This document shows, in pieces, positions 24,851 to 37,200 of a DNA stretch of 64,000 nucleotides. The position numbers and the translations under genes are program-made. The notes under the pieces were generated by a model, which saw nothing but the letters and a program-made list of their open reading frames with translations, did no database searches and was not told the DNA's origin. This DNA is from Cristatella mucedo (Eukaryota > Bryozoa > Phylactolaemata > Cristatellidae), in contig WPIO01000040.1 in NCBI GenBank assembly GCA_009760855.2, forward strand, positions 2,496,001-2,560,000. Direction: 5' to 3'. Every line of letters begins with the position of its first letter. The first letter of the stretch is position 1.

Positions 24851-24939
24851 ATGTAAATGTAGTTCGAGGAACGGCGAGACGCCGAGAAGAAGAGGATCAA
24901 GGAGGTCGAGGATAGGCGGAGCAAACGAGTGGCCCTAAC

Positions 24940-25575
24940 CGCTTTCAGCTGGTGCAAAACTCCGCAGCCAGGCTTGCCTGTCGTGGGCGCCGAAATTGCC
25001 ACGTCGCACCACTTCTCGCCGACGTGCACTGGCTACCAGTCAAGCAACGGATCGACTTCAAGGTTGTGTCGCTCACTTTTAGGTCCCTTCATTCTCTAGC
25101 TCCAGCCTACCTATCAGATCTACTCCCCCACCAGGCTGAGCATCGTATCTCCCGTTTTTCGGAATCCAACTGTTTACCAATACCTCGTAGGAACCTCAAA
25201 TCTTTTGGAGACCGTGCATTTAGTTTGTATGCTCCCAAAGCCTGGAAATCACTCCAGACTTGCGCCACAACATCCCCTGACTTGACCACATTTAAAAATA
25301 ACTTAAAAATGTACCTATTTGGGACACCATTTAGTGGGTCCCACTGATTTCGTCCTTGATGTGCTTATGCGTGCTGACACTGATGCATGCTGCCACAAAC
25401 CACCCTTGCATGCTGACCATGGGCATGCCACCCTTAACCGTGTTATTCATGTTGTTTATCAAGCATGATACCATTCACCACTCGATCGTGTTTCCTTTGC
25501 AGCAAATGTAAATCGCATATAAAGAGATTGAGTTCTCTGAGGGCGCTTTATCAAATGCATTATTATTATTGTTAA
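24940..25575 (+). mobile_element. LINE-A 3' half, long intact frame
   Basis: [60 protein letters not shown] and FKNNLKMYLFGTPFSGSH-stop, then the 3' UTR and a tail (TGTAAATCGCATATAAAGAG) with (ATT)n. The last 131 codons are open, so this is one of the younger copies. Confidence 0.85.
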
Positions 25576-25764
25576 CCAAATTGTCACCTGCAGTAGGCTG
25601 ATTGCGACCCACCTCCTGCACGAGGCACTTGGTCAGCATTTAATAGCTTACAAAGAAGGAAGGCGCCAGGTGGCGCGAATTATTTTGTTAGTCTCCGAAT
25701 GCCTGTAACGTGCGGTTTCACCACCCGATAACTCTTAGCGCGTCCCTATTTGGCTTCTCCGAAA

Positions 25765-25860
25765 TGGATTCACTTTACAGCAAATGTAAAGCGCCTAGAG
25801 AGAGATTGAGTTCTCTGAGGGTGCTTTATCAAGTGAATTATTATTATTATTATAATTCGT
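25765..25860 (+). mobile_element. LINE-A 3' tail
   Basis: CAGCAAATGTAAAGCGCCTA, GAGAGATTGAGTTCTCTGAG, GGTGCTTTATCAAGTG and (ATT)n. Confidence 0.75.
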
Positions 25861-25864
25861 CCTG

Positions 25865-27890
25865 TTCGCTTGCCGTCCGCGAACCAATTAGTTTGCACTA
25901 TCCTCTGTATCAAATTAGCATCTAAGGTTGCTCTGGACCTCGCATCGGCGACATGCCAACGGTAGACCAAGATGCCGAGACTCGACTCAATTATTACATA
26001 ATGTTTCGAGCTGCCTGTGTAGTTCAACCGTGTCTGCCTGAAGGTGAATGAGCATCAACAATCGACTGTCGATTAGTATTACGCTGATAACCAACTGCAG
26101 TCGGCTAGGCCAAGCCTGACCTTGGACTCAACGCCGGACGGGTGGTGGTGCATGATGGATGATAATGCGAATCGACCTTGGCAGTCGGGGAGACGAATCT
26201 CGTAAGTCAAGACGCGAAATCCGGTGCTTCCGTCGCCCAGTACTCCCAATCTGAAGTATGGAAGGGGGCGGGACATAGATCGCGCGTCCAGCAGAAAGGC
26301 TTCGAGGACCCAACTGTCCGAGCCTTGAACTAGAGCACTCGCACTAAGTGCTCGTTCCTATTTTCCGTCCTTCTGGAGTACGTTGTTCATATGTCTCCCG
26401 TCGCTCAGGTGGAGCCCACGGTGTGGTTTTAGTTAATTGATGACACTGCCCCTGATCGCTGTACGAGTGGGCTGTGACACTCGATGTGGTAAGCAGCCGG
26501 GCCGTGCGATTAGTGGTTTGTTTTGCCAAGGGAGTCGGGGGACTCCGTTGGGCGAAGAGAGTCGTGCTTCGCCCTGCTCCGTGTGTAGGAGGAATAAACT
26601 GGTGGTGTTGCTCATCGGCCGGCGTTTTGTGCCATTCGCGACAATATATCGGGTTACACACGGGCGATGGCAGTGGCTTGCTTCTCGAGAGTGAGTCCTC
26701 GTTAGGCCATCCCTCGCACCTCTGGCGAGGGATCGGTACTGCACGGGATAACAGCGGTCGCCTTCAAGATGGCTCCGGTCCGACGGTGTCCCTTCCGCTT
26801 TCTGGCAAAGCTTTCCGCTTTCGTCTCTTGCGCTTCTGCTATCGCTGTTTCACACGTTTCTCCTGCAGTCTGATGTACCTAGTATCCCTCTTGATATACC
26901 GCCCTATGTATCTATGTATATCCCCCCCCGTTGTACTGTTCATGTCCCCTGCTATCGCTATCGCCTGCGATCTTGCCATATAGAGTTTAATCAAACGGTC
27001 GCACATCTCATGCTAGCCCAGCGACCGCGACCTGGCTAGAAAGCTATGTAACTCGGGAGCACAAGGGATGGGTGGGGGTGGATGGAGGTGGGTGGGGCGG
27101 GAAGTACCCTAGCCCGTGGTCTCGGTTACAGTACGAGCAGTGGCCAGGATTTTAATTTGGGGGCAGTGCACGTGCCGGCAATGTTTTCACGTAGGCGGAG
27201 CCAGACCGGCAATTAGTGAATGAACAGTTATAGCTTAAAATCACAAGCGCTTTCATTCGACGGGAGCTCGGCGGTTGCTCGTTGAGCGGAAATGAAAGCA
27301 GTAACTTCCTTCGTGACAGTCGCGGGCGTAGGAATAGGACACGTGATAGGGGGCGATCTAACTCACTGCCCCGTTGAAGGAGAGCAAATGCCCCACCCTC
27401 TTTTCGCCAGGCTCGATCGCTGCATCGGAGTACAATTCATTAACACGTATTTCCTTAATTACGCTCGTCGGACCAAGCGGCACCAAATGCTAGTCGAGAG
27501 CGCTTCACAGATCGCCCGTCTCTCCGCTATGGCGTGCGCCTCATACGAGGGCCTGTCATTGACCTTCCAACAGCACACGTTGAAAACCCTTTAGCTGTAG
27601 CTGCTGCATAATACTGCTGTCAGAGGAACTCATTATCAACTCCGGACACATCGCTTGTCGTCACGTGACAATACCGGCTTGACGGAGTGGGCTTTGTTTT
27701 TTCTGGTCTAGCCTGCCTTCTTGACCTTCTGAGACGGCGATAGCGATCCGAAAAGTTTGCCGATCCCTCGTCCCTTGCCGATCCCTACGAAGGATTGATG
27801 GCAAAAGCAGGTCTGCGTTTAAGTTAGGACTATGTCGAGCCGCTTACCGAGCTCACTAATGATTTGAATCAAACGTTTGAGCAAGTATAA
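25865..27890. other. Unassigned region
   Basis: About 2 kb without a recognised gene. Open frames at 26474-26983 (+), 27292-27594 (+) and 26344-26744 (-) have no domain I can name. G-rich runs (GGGTGGGGGTGGATGG) lie near 27070-27105. Confidence 0.5.
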
Positions 27891-27894
27891 ACGC

Positions 27895-28310
27895 TAGGTA
27901 AAATTGGCAATTACCAAACAAAAATGCGATAATTTGCATGCACCTTATGATATGGTGCTTGCCGAAACTTATAGGAAGCCTTGTTCCAGTAGTTGTATAT
28001 CTGAGACCACTTCACCCGGGTTCTCATTCTATCAATCCATGCGTTCTGGCTCGGTTGGTGGTGGGGTTGCAATTGTTGTTCGTGAATCGTTTGGCTATAA
28101 GATGTGCAGTTTTTCGCATGGGCCATCGTTTGAATCGGTTGCAATCAGGTTCTCATCAAAAGACAATGCCTTTCACTGTTGGGATATACCGAACTCCTTC
28201 TGGCTGTCTAAACTTGTTTATAGAGGAGTTTTCGGAGTTCCTCGCTAAAATATTTGGGTGTGACAGGCTGTCATTGATTGCTGGAGACTTCAACGATGGC
28301 GAGTAAAAGT
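27895..28310 (+). mobile_element. Non-LTR retrotransposon endonuclease (AP-endonuclease type) fragment
   Basis: With one frameshift the plus strand reads DMVLAETYRKP, SFYQSMRSGSVGGGVAIVVR, IYRTPSGCLNLFIEEFSEFL and SLIAGDFN. The ET, GGVAI and GDFN elements are those of the exonuclease-endonuclease-phosphatase domain at the start of LINE ORF2. It may be the 5' part of LINE-A. Confidence 0.8.
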
Positions 28311-28918
28311 GGAACTCAAAGAGCCGTGGGGAAAGCCGCCGCGGCCGCCGCCATCGAAGAAGGGAGTTCCGCTTTGTCGCCCGAGCTCGTGCGGCCGACT
28401 GCCTGTTGCTCGTACCGTTTTTGAGCGCTCTCAGCATCGACGTACGGCAAGAGCAGCCGCTTCTTGGAAACGGCAACTACTATGGCAACGGCTTAAAATA
28501 ACGGGCCCGTAACGTACCGTAGACCCGCCTGGCAGTGGCCATCTTAATTGCCGCGCAGCGGCAGTATGAATCGGCTGGTGGCTGCCGGCGATTGACATTT
28601 TTCCGAGTTCCGCTCGCTGTGCGCTCTAGACTTGCTTCGCAATTACGTAACCGTCAACACAATTACTCCGAAGGAATTAGGAAAGAACGCGGTTCACCCC
28701 GCACTGTTGCACCGGACGCGGCTAAAATGACGACGTCAAAGCACTTCGCGGAGAAGGCGAATGTCTCGCAAGCTTCGTGCGGCTTCACTGGCCGCTCGCC
28801 AGACGGCAATGGCCGGCGATGGGACGATCGCAGAGCACCCCCTGCAGCAGCTCAGACGTCGAGACCGGCACCGCCGAGGCGAGCTGCCGCAGGCGACGCC
28901 GCCGAGGCGAGTGCGCCG

Positions 28919-31122
28919 CTAAAACCAGAACGGCTTCTCTCCGTCGCCGCCCGGTCCGGCGGCGGACAAGCTCCTGCCCAGAAGTCGCCTTGCCAGGATG
29001 TCGTGCACCGGCGCCGGCGGTGCGTCGGCCTCGCTCGGGCAGCCGAGCCTGCTCGCTCGGTCCGAGGCGAGGAGCACGTGACGGCGCAGACGAAGCTCGT
29101 CGACGACGCGAATGGCCACCTCGTCGCCCGTGCCGCCGGGCACGACAATCCACGAAGAGTCCCGCATTCGTCGAAACGTCTCGTCGGCTCTGCAATGGCG
29201 GACGCCGCAGATGTCGTGCCGCGCTCGACTCTGCAGCTGCTGCCGCCGCCATTCGCCAGTGCGACTGGGCGGAGCTCCAGCGAGGAAACTAAGACAGCGA
29301 GCAACTATAATGGCAGTCTTACGGGCGGCTTTCGAATTAAATGCTACGTCTCCGGCACTGTTGCATTTTCCCAGTACTTTCAAGGGCATAATTCATAATT
29401 CATAATTACTTAATTAATTATTAGTTATTAATGCATAATTCAAAGGCACAATGCATACGCAGCGAATTCGAGCTGCATTATTTTTCTGCTCTCGTGTCAA
29501 CTCTTGCAGGCTCGACAGATGAGACAAATAACAATAGTAATAATAGGACGTTTGGATAGCACCTTAAGAGAACTAAATCTTTATCCAGGCGTGTTATAAC
29601 TGGACGAGAAAATGATGTCAAAACTGACAAGTCACGTGAAAGCGAAATATTAGGAGATCAAATGTCTGACAAAGACAGCGGGAATGGATATGCTAACACA
29701 TTGCTCCAAATAGAACAAGGATACTAACTAACACGTACACATAGCCTCACATAGACAGAATGACCTTCAGACATGCTCTCGAGCCCGCGGGCACACACAC
29801 ACGCGCGAATATACGCAGAGACGGACATGCGTACTTGCATGGCACAAGAATGTGCACAAACTCGTAAAGGCAGACGACATTGAACGTTAACGGACGCGAC
29901 GCGTGGAGCAGATGTAGCACGGACCCGGGTGTACTGACACGTGACATTGACACGTGGCTGGCTGAATATACATCACATTAAGTGTCTACGTGAATCGTCT
30001 TTAGAAATGACACTATGCCGGGCGATTGGCGTATTTGGCAATTGTTACGACTTTCAACTTACTTGCTACATGTAGAAGATTCATGCAGAATCTATGCTCT
30101 CCAAAATCCTTACTCAGTCTGTCCCCTAACCCCGTCTTTGCCACTGTCGCCGTCTCTTTTAATAAATAAAGTGCCTAGAGAGAGATTGAGATCTCTAAGA
30201 GCACTGTACGAATGTATTATCATTGTCATTGTTTCTGTCTCTGACTGACCGTATCTGCCTATCGTATCTCTCTCTCTCTCACTCTTTCTCTTCTGACTGC
30301 TAAAAACATGAAACTAAAGCCATACTACCAGATTCGGAAAACCTTAGCTGTCTATCAATGCCATCATCAGTGGGGCGGAGCCAGGGGGCCGGGGGCAATT
30401 GCCCCCCTGCCCCCTGAACAGAGGGAAGTAGCTGGATGTCCTGGGCCAAATTTCCCCAGGTCTTGGTTGGAGGGGCAACGGTCCCTCCTCGCCCCTCCAA
30501 CATGAAAATCTTGGCTCCGCCCCTGACGCTGCGCCTGCGTGATCCCTCTTTTCTGAACGTCAGTCCGACGACCGTACTTGTCAACTACTACGACGCCTTA
30601 CAAAACTGCCAGCAGTCGCTCGCTCATCGCTACGCGAAAGGATCGTGGCGCCATTACTCACAGGCTGGTCTTGAGCGGCAGCACTGCATCGACACTCACA
30701 CGATCACTCGGCGCCATCTGCCTCTTGTTGGCCGACGATTCTTTTTTTGCGCAGCTTTTCACCCAGACGACGACGTCAGGCTGTAGTAGGCCCGCGGGCC
30801 ACGTGTCGTACACCTCGTGCGACTTCGGCGGCAGGTTGCTCGAGCCGAGTCCAATCTCGGTGACGATGATTGATGCCAGTGTGTCGTGCCAATACCTGCA
30901 GGCGTGCGAGTGTTAAACAGAAGAGACGAATTGCTGACGACTTTGGGATACTGGAGTTCACACGTGCAGCGATTACAATCAATCGAGACGGCTCAAAGAC
31001 TATGAAAACTTGGCCCAATTAAGAGCCGATCGCACTTATGGCGAGGACCTAGGCGGTACAGGCATGTATTATATTCAGGTTGCATATATATATACATATA
31101 TATATATATATATGAGCTGCTC

Positions 31123-31161
<39 letters not shown>

Positions 31162-31405
31162 CTGCTCGTATATATATATATATATCCCCGTGTCTCATCC
31201 TTTATGTGCTTATGCGTGCTGACACCGTTCGTGCTACCACTAACCACACTTGCATGCTGACCCTATGCCCTATGCATGTCACCCCTAACTATGTTATTCA
31301 TGTTTATCAAGCTTTATACCACTCACCATTCGATTGTGTTTCCTTTGCAGCAAATGTAAAGCGCCTAGAATAAGGTTGAGTTCTCTGAGGGCGCTTTAGC
31401 AAGTG

Positions 31406-31455
<50 letters not shown>

Positions 31456-32220
31456 TGGTAACTATTGGCTTAGTGACTAATCATGCAGAAGAATCTTGTT
31501 GCCGTTGGCTTCTCTTAAAGAACAAGCTCTGATCTTAGTAGCTGTTGTGGCGTAGGAAGAGTCTAAATTATAGGAAAGATATTATATTATATATAAATTA
31601 TAAATAAATAATATATAATTATTATAAATAATAAATATCATTTATATATTTATATATAAAGGAAGAGTCTAAATGGCCAAGGGACACTTGATGTCCAGCT
31701 AATCAGGGGTCGTATGCCACCCCAAAAATTGACCTGGTGTCACGAGTCATCCATGGCTGCACTGAAGGTCAAGGTGAGATCGTTAGTTGCTGTACAGCCA
31801 CACTAGCTGTGAAGGGGATTCAGCCAACATGTGATACATAAATATACTGCATCTTCTTAATATATATACACTAGCGGCCATAAGTTTTCCCAACTTGGTC
31901 TCCTGCGACCAAGGTCGGAAAATGATCTCACCCGGTGGCTATGGGAGTTGCTGTAAATTGATGGTAAATGCCTATGTTTTTTTTCTCGTTTGCTTTCAAG
32001 ACACGAGTGTTCAGTCCATAACTTATTGCTCAGGAGAACGTCCGAGCGCTGATACTAGGAAGACCGGGAAGTAGGCGTAGCAGCTGATGCTCCCTCAGCA
32101 ACCGTACAACTACAGATGGCCCGTTTCGCTTCTGGATTTCTGTGGCTGAGCAGGAGGGATTACTCGGCTCCGCCATGTGTGTGCTATGCGATATCTATGC
32201 CGAAAAATATATATATACAT

Positions 32221-32269
<49 letters not shown>

Positions 32270-32610
32270 ACTACATGCATTCGTTGTTACCGGTACATCA
32301 ACATATGCAGCCTGCACACATACTACATGTGCAAAACAAATTAAACAATATCAACTACTACTTACGGAGCAATATGAGTGATTTTAATGAATTCTGGAAC
32401 AAACGGTAGAGAGCGAGTGTTAGCTAACGGTTGACTTGGGCATGGCAGGTTGACGTGTGGGATCAAAATTTCCCAAGTAAAATCACGACAGCTTTAGAAA
32501 GCCATAAATATAAATAGATCTATGCTGAGCATGATTCGTATATACAATAACACAGTTTGGTTGTAGTGAATCTGCTAATCTTTTAGCATCCACTATCCAC
32601 ATTTCGTATT

Positions 32611-32667
<57 letters not shown>

Positions 32668-34242
32668 GTGTGCATGTGCGTGCGTGTATTTGTGTGTGTG
32701 CGTGTGTATATGTGCATGCGTGTGCGTGCAAGTATTTTCGTGCTCGCGTGTATTTGTGGGTGTGCGTGTCTGTGTGTCTACAGGTTCAAATGCACGTGCA
32801 TAGGGGCGAGTGTTTGTGTGCAAACGGGTTTTGAAACGGAGTAACAAGTCAAACCTAATTAGCGCTTTGGGGACTTAGTCTCCGGTCGCGACAAATACGA
32901 CCGCAGCCTGGAAACTGGACTATGCACTTGCAACCCCCGACACGGCCCTGGGCACGTATCGGCAGGCCCTGGGACGTCAATAAACCAAAGAAAACGGCTG
33001 CTTGCCTCATGGCAAAAGCCACTCAGAAGTGCCGTCTCGCCTGCGGCTGTAGACGGGTCGCCCACGGGTGGCGCGGCAGCTGTTGGCTTGCTGCCGGGAA
33101 GGGGGGTCGGGGGGTCGGCCCATGGGCACCTGAATGAGCACCGGCCGAAAAGCGCTCAGCAAGCCACTCTCAACCCTCGGCCGAGCCTTGGGACGAGATG
33201 GCCTACCTGTCCATCACGACACACGCAGTCCTGATCTTCTCTCCGACGAGTGCTGCCTGCAGGTAGTTGACCAGCACTCGAAAGGCAGCCATCAAGTGCG
33301 TGGACGCGCTCCGGAACTTGGGGTAGAGGTGTGCAACGCAGGGCGGCAGCCACGAGCTGTAGTCGGCCCCGACGGCTTTCGCAACGCTCGCGGCGCACTC
33401 TGCAAGCACACAACGTGCAGTCGACCGAGCGAAGTGCAGTCTGGGGTCACTGGGGTCACTGGGTGCACAGTGCCGCCATGACGTCGGAGCTCTGCCCCAG
33501 GCTCGTAGAGAGGAGCAGAGTAAAATACTACTACTACTATTAAATTTATTAAATAAACAAATCTATTATTTTATTTTATTTTATTATTATTTATTTATAT
33601 TTATTATTTACTTATATATTATTTATTATTATATTTATTTATATTTATTATTTATTTATTATATTATTTATTATTTATTTATTTTATTTATTATCTATTA
33701 TTATTCTACTCGGCTATACACACTGGCTCGTCTCTGGTGGTCTTGGGCAGCGAGATCGCAGCCCAAAGCTAAGCTAAATATTGCGAGTGCAATCGACGAT
33801 GACGAGGTTACCATCTGGGGGCCAGTTCGTCTGTCGCGGAAATAGAAAAACGGCGTAGCCTTGACGACTGCTCATGGCCGAGGATCTTAGCATGTCCTAT
33901 TGTGATTCTGCCGCTGAGGTGCGGGCGAGGTGCCTTGGCTGTGCAGCGAAGGCGCACGAAATGCCGAGCACGATATGCTACAGCGGGCTGGCCGCAGCTC
34001 GGCTACGACAAAGAAACGTAGATATCCAGTAGCGGACTTTCGCAAGAAACTCTCTTCGACTGACAGAGTGACCCCGGCACAATCGCCCCACAGCGCTACA
34101 AAGTATTGGCACGGCCAAATTGTTTGCTACGTTTCTATCGGGTTTGTGCACTGTTAACATCGATCGCGGAGTAGATAAAACAGAGCTGTTTATTTATTCA
34201 ACCGATACGTTTTATGCAGTTTACTTATTTAACTGACATGTT

Positions 34243-34293
<51 letters not shown>

Positions 34294-37200
34294 CGACTAG
34301 CAGACGACTCGATGTCCAGCCGCAGCACAAAACTTTCGCACAGAAGGATGGTCACTGGAGGCCCTACATAATGGAGGCCCTACATAATGGCGGCCCTTGG
34401 AGGCCCTATATTATGGAGCTGCTGTGAGCCGTCGGACAGCAGGAGCAGCTAGTCTCTAAAAACAAAAATGGTGGCCCTGCCCCCTGATATGGCCATTCTG
34501 CGGGCTTAAGGCCACATAGAAGTCGCCCAAGAAGTGGTAAAATCTGAAGGATTTCATCTAATAAAAATAACAATAATAATAATACATTTGATATAGCACC
34601 ATCAGAGAACCCAATCTCTTTGTAGGCACTACATTTGCTGCAAAGGAAAAGCACGGTGGAGTGGTTAAGTGGTAGTATGCTAAATAAACAACAAGAGTAA
34701 CAGTGGTTTGGGGTGACGTGCACAGGGTCAGCATGCAAGCATAGTTAGTGGCAACATGCACAGTGTCAGCACGCATAAGCACATAAAGGCCGAATCGCAT
34801 GGACCTACTAAATGCTGTGATATATAAATGTGTTTTAGCTTCTTTTTAATGTGGTCAAGTCAGGAGATGTTATGACGCAAGTCGAGAGTGAGTTCCAGGC
34901 TTTCTACATGACAACAGTACTTGTTCAAGCTGCAAACGTACTGCGGCGAAAAATGAAATAGGTCGAAAAGACGGCGGCCTCAACCCCGCGCTCAAGGCAA
35001 ATGCAAGATGCACTCGTCTTGCATAATACAACAGTATCCTTTGTAAGAAGCTAATGACCAAAATTTTTATAAATCAGTATAGTATGTCTACTATATTATA
35101 TATTATGTAATATATAATATATATTATAGGCCAGTCTGCAGGAATCCAAATGTCGAAGCAGGCTTGAAAATGACTTTTGAACTTTTAAATGCTAGTTCGG
35201 TGTCCATTTTGGTGCATTTGTAGAACCTGCAGGATTTGAACTACTAGTACGTGACTGCTGAGACTGATGCCAGCCGCATTTACTTGGCATTCGTGTAGGT
35301 TATGCGATAAACTGATGGTAGAGGGGCTTTGCAACGGCTTCGTATAGCTGCTTACAAAGCTCCAATTTATTAATCTAAGTTAACACGGGTCCGCTCTAGT
35401 TAGTATACAACTAGTATACTCCTGTATACAGCTCCAGTTAGTATACAACTTTTATGAGTGCCAAGCGACCGGGCGATTTATGCAAGGAAGCAAAAGTCAA
35501 ACGTAACGCGGTGCAACAGTACAGTCGTAATAGTACGCATTATTGATTATTGGCGTCGTTTCTGACCAAACGTGGACCGACGGATCAGCATCCGACGACT
35601 GCGAGGTGCGATCGAGCGTACCGGCTGCATTGAAGCCCTCCACGACGAGGAAAGGGTGCCTCTCGGCACCAGCATGAGGCAGGACGTACGGCGGGCGACA
35701 GTGCTGATGGAACGCATCAAGGAACTCGGCGATGTAAGGTTGATCAGTGCACTACATAAATAATGCACTAGCAGTTTGAAACTCAGGTTTGAAACAGGCC
35801 GAAGAAAAAACGGCGATAATTATCAAATCGCAGCCGGCTCACGGAATGCATGGGTTGCATGCACAGTTCAAGTACGAAGCGCCGTCCAGGTTCTTCTGCA
35901 GGCTGCTAAATTAGCTAACCTTTTTTTTTTATAGAATCACTAGAAAAAACATGCCATTATTTATGGCTTATACTTTGTAAAAATCTGTTAGAAATGAGTC
36001 GTCGGATGTACTTCATGCTTCGTACTGCTCACGTGTAACCCTCTCCAGCAGTGGAATATAGAGCACTAAGCTATCGACACGAACTTGCAATAATATATAT
36101 ATATATATATATATATACAAATTATAATAGTATTTATTGTAATTAATTAATATATACATATATATTGCTATACATTCCTTTAAAATATATTATAATATAA
36201 TAATATGCATTAATATATTAATATATTATATCGATGGTAATATGTTAATATATTGCAATAATATAATTTATAATATATTGTATAGACGTTCCTGATTACT
36301 GTGGTGCTATGCTATCGTCTCCGTACACCTGCCTACATTAAGGCGGCTTGTACGACTTGCTAGTCTTACTGCTTTGAGGTGCCAGCTCGGTAACGTCATG
36401 GTCTAGCATCTTTAATGAGTGCTATATTTTGGTTGGACTTTATAGTAATAATAGTAATAATTATATTAAATGTGTACAGTGCCCTCAGAAAAATTAATCT
36501 CTTTCTGGACGCTTTATATATGCTGTGAAGGAAGCATGATCACGTGGTCAGTGGTATAATGCACAATGTCAACAAGCATAACATGGCTAGAGGTGACACA
36601 CATTGACACAGCAGGGTCAGCATGCAAATACGCTTAAAATACTAGCTGATTTAAAAGCCTCTTTTTGTATAGCGACAGAATGGTCTATGTAATGTATAGC
36701 GACAGAACGGCTGTCACAGCCCCTTGCAGCGGCAATAAAGAATTGCCCACTGCTGGCTTGGCGCCCACGAACTCGGAACCGAGGTCCTGAAGAGCTACCG
36801 CCTTACCTAGTGCGTGCCATCACGGCTCACCAGGTATGTGGCAGCAAGCAGTGTCAGCACTCATAGAGAACAAATTACATAGACCGAGTAAACGCTGTGA
36901 TAAATAGGTGCGCTTTTAGCTTCCCTTTAAATGTCGTCAGGCCAGACGTGTCAGGCTAGATGTGTCGAGCACTGGGTGTAGCGCGACGATATGCTCAAAA
37001 GCATCAATAGCTTCGCATACAATGAGCACTCTCCCCTTTAGCCAGCCATCATTTTTACGTGCGTTACGCCAAAGCAGATCCAAAAACAGGAGCCGACCTT
37101 GACATTCTCACTGCCGAGCACGTGCAGTGAAGCACAACCCGCAGCCAGAGGCGGACAGTGCAGTGGCATGTGACAGTGCCGGTGGGCTTCGCTTAGCCTA

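Noticed and set aside
26079-26313. Minus-strand frame with a YFRLGVLGDGSTGFRVLTYE-like reading
   Set aside because: Looks protein-like but has no match I know and no splice phase linking it to CMPK2 or SPCS3.
27292-27594. 100-codon open frame (+)
   Set aside because: No recognisable domain, no splice partners, and unremarkable length for chance.
28156-28476. CMPK2 3' exon candidate on the minus strand
   Set aside because: The true 3' exon is 28919-29189, with matching phase and C-terminal motif.
28535-29398. Open frame of 287 codons (+)
   Set aside because: It is antisense to the CMPK2 last exon (28919-29189), whose splice phases and motif order support the minus strand.
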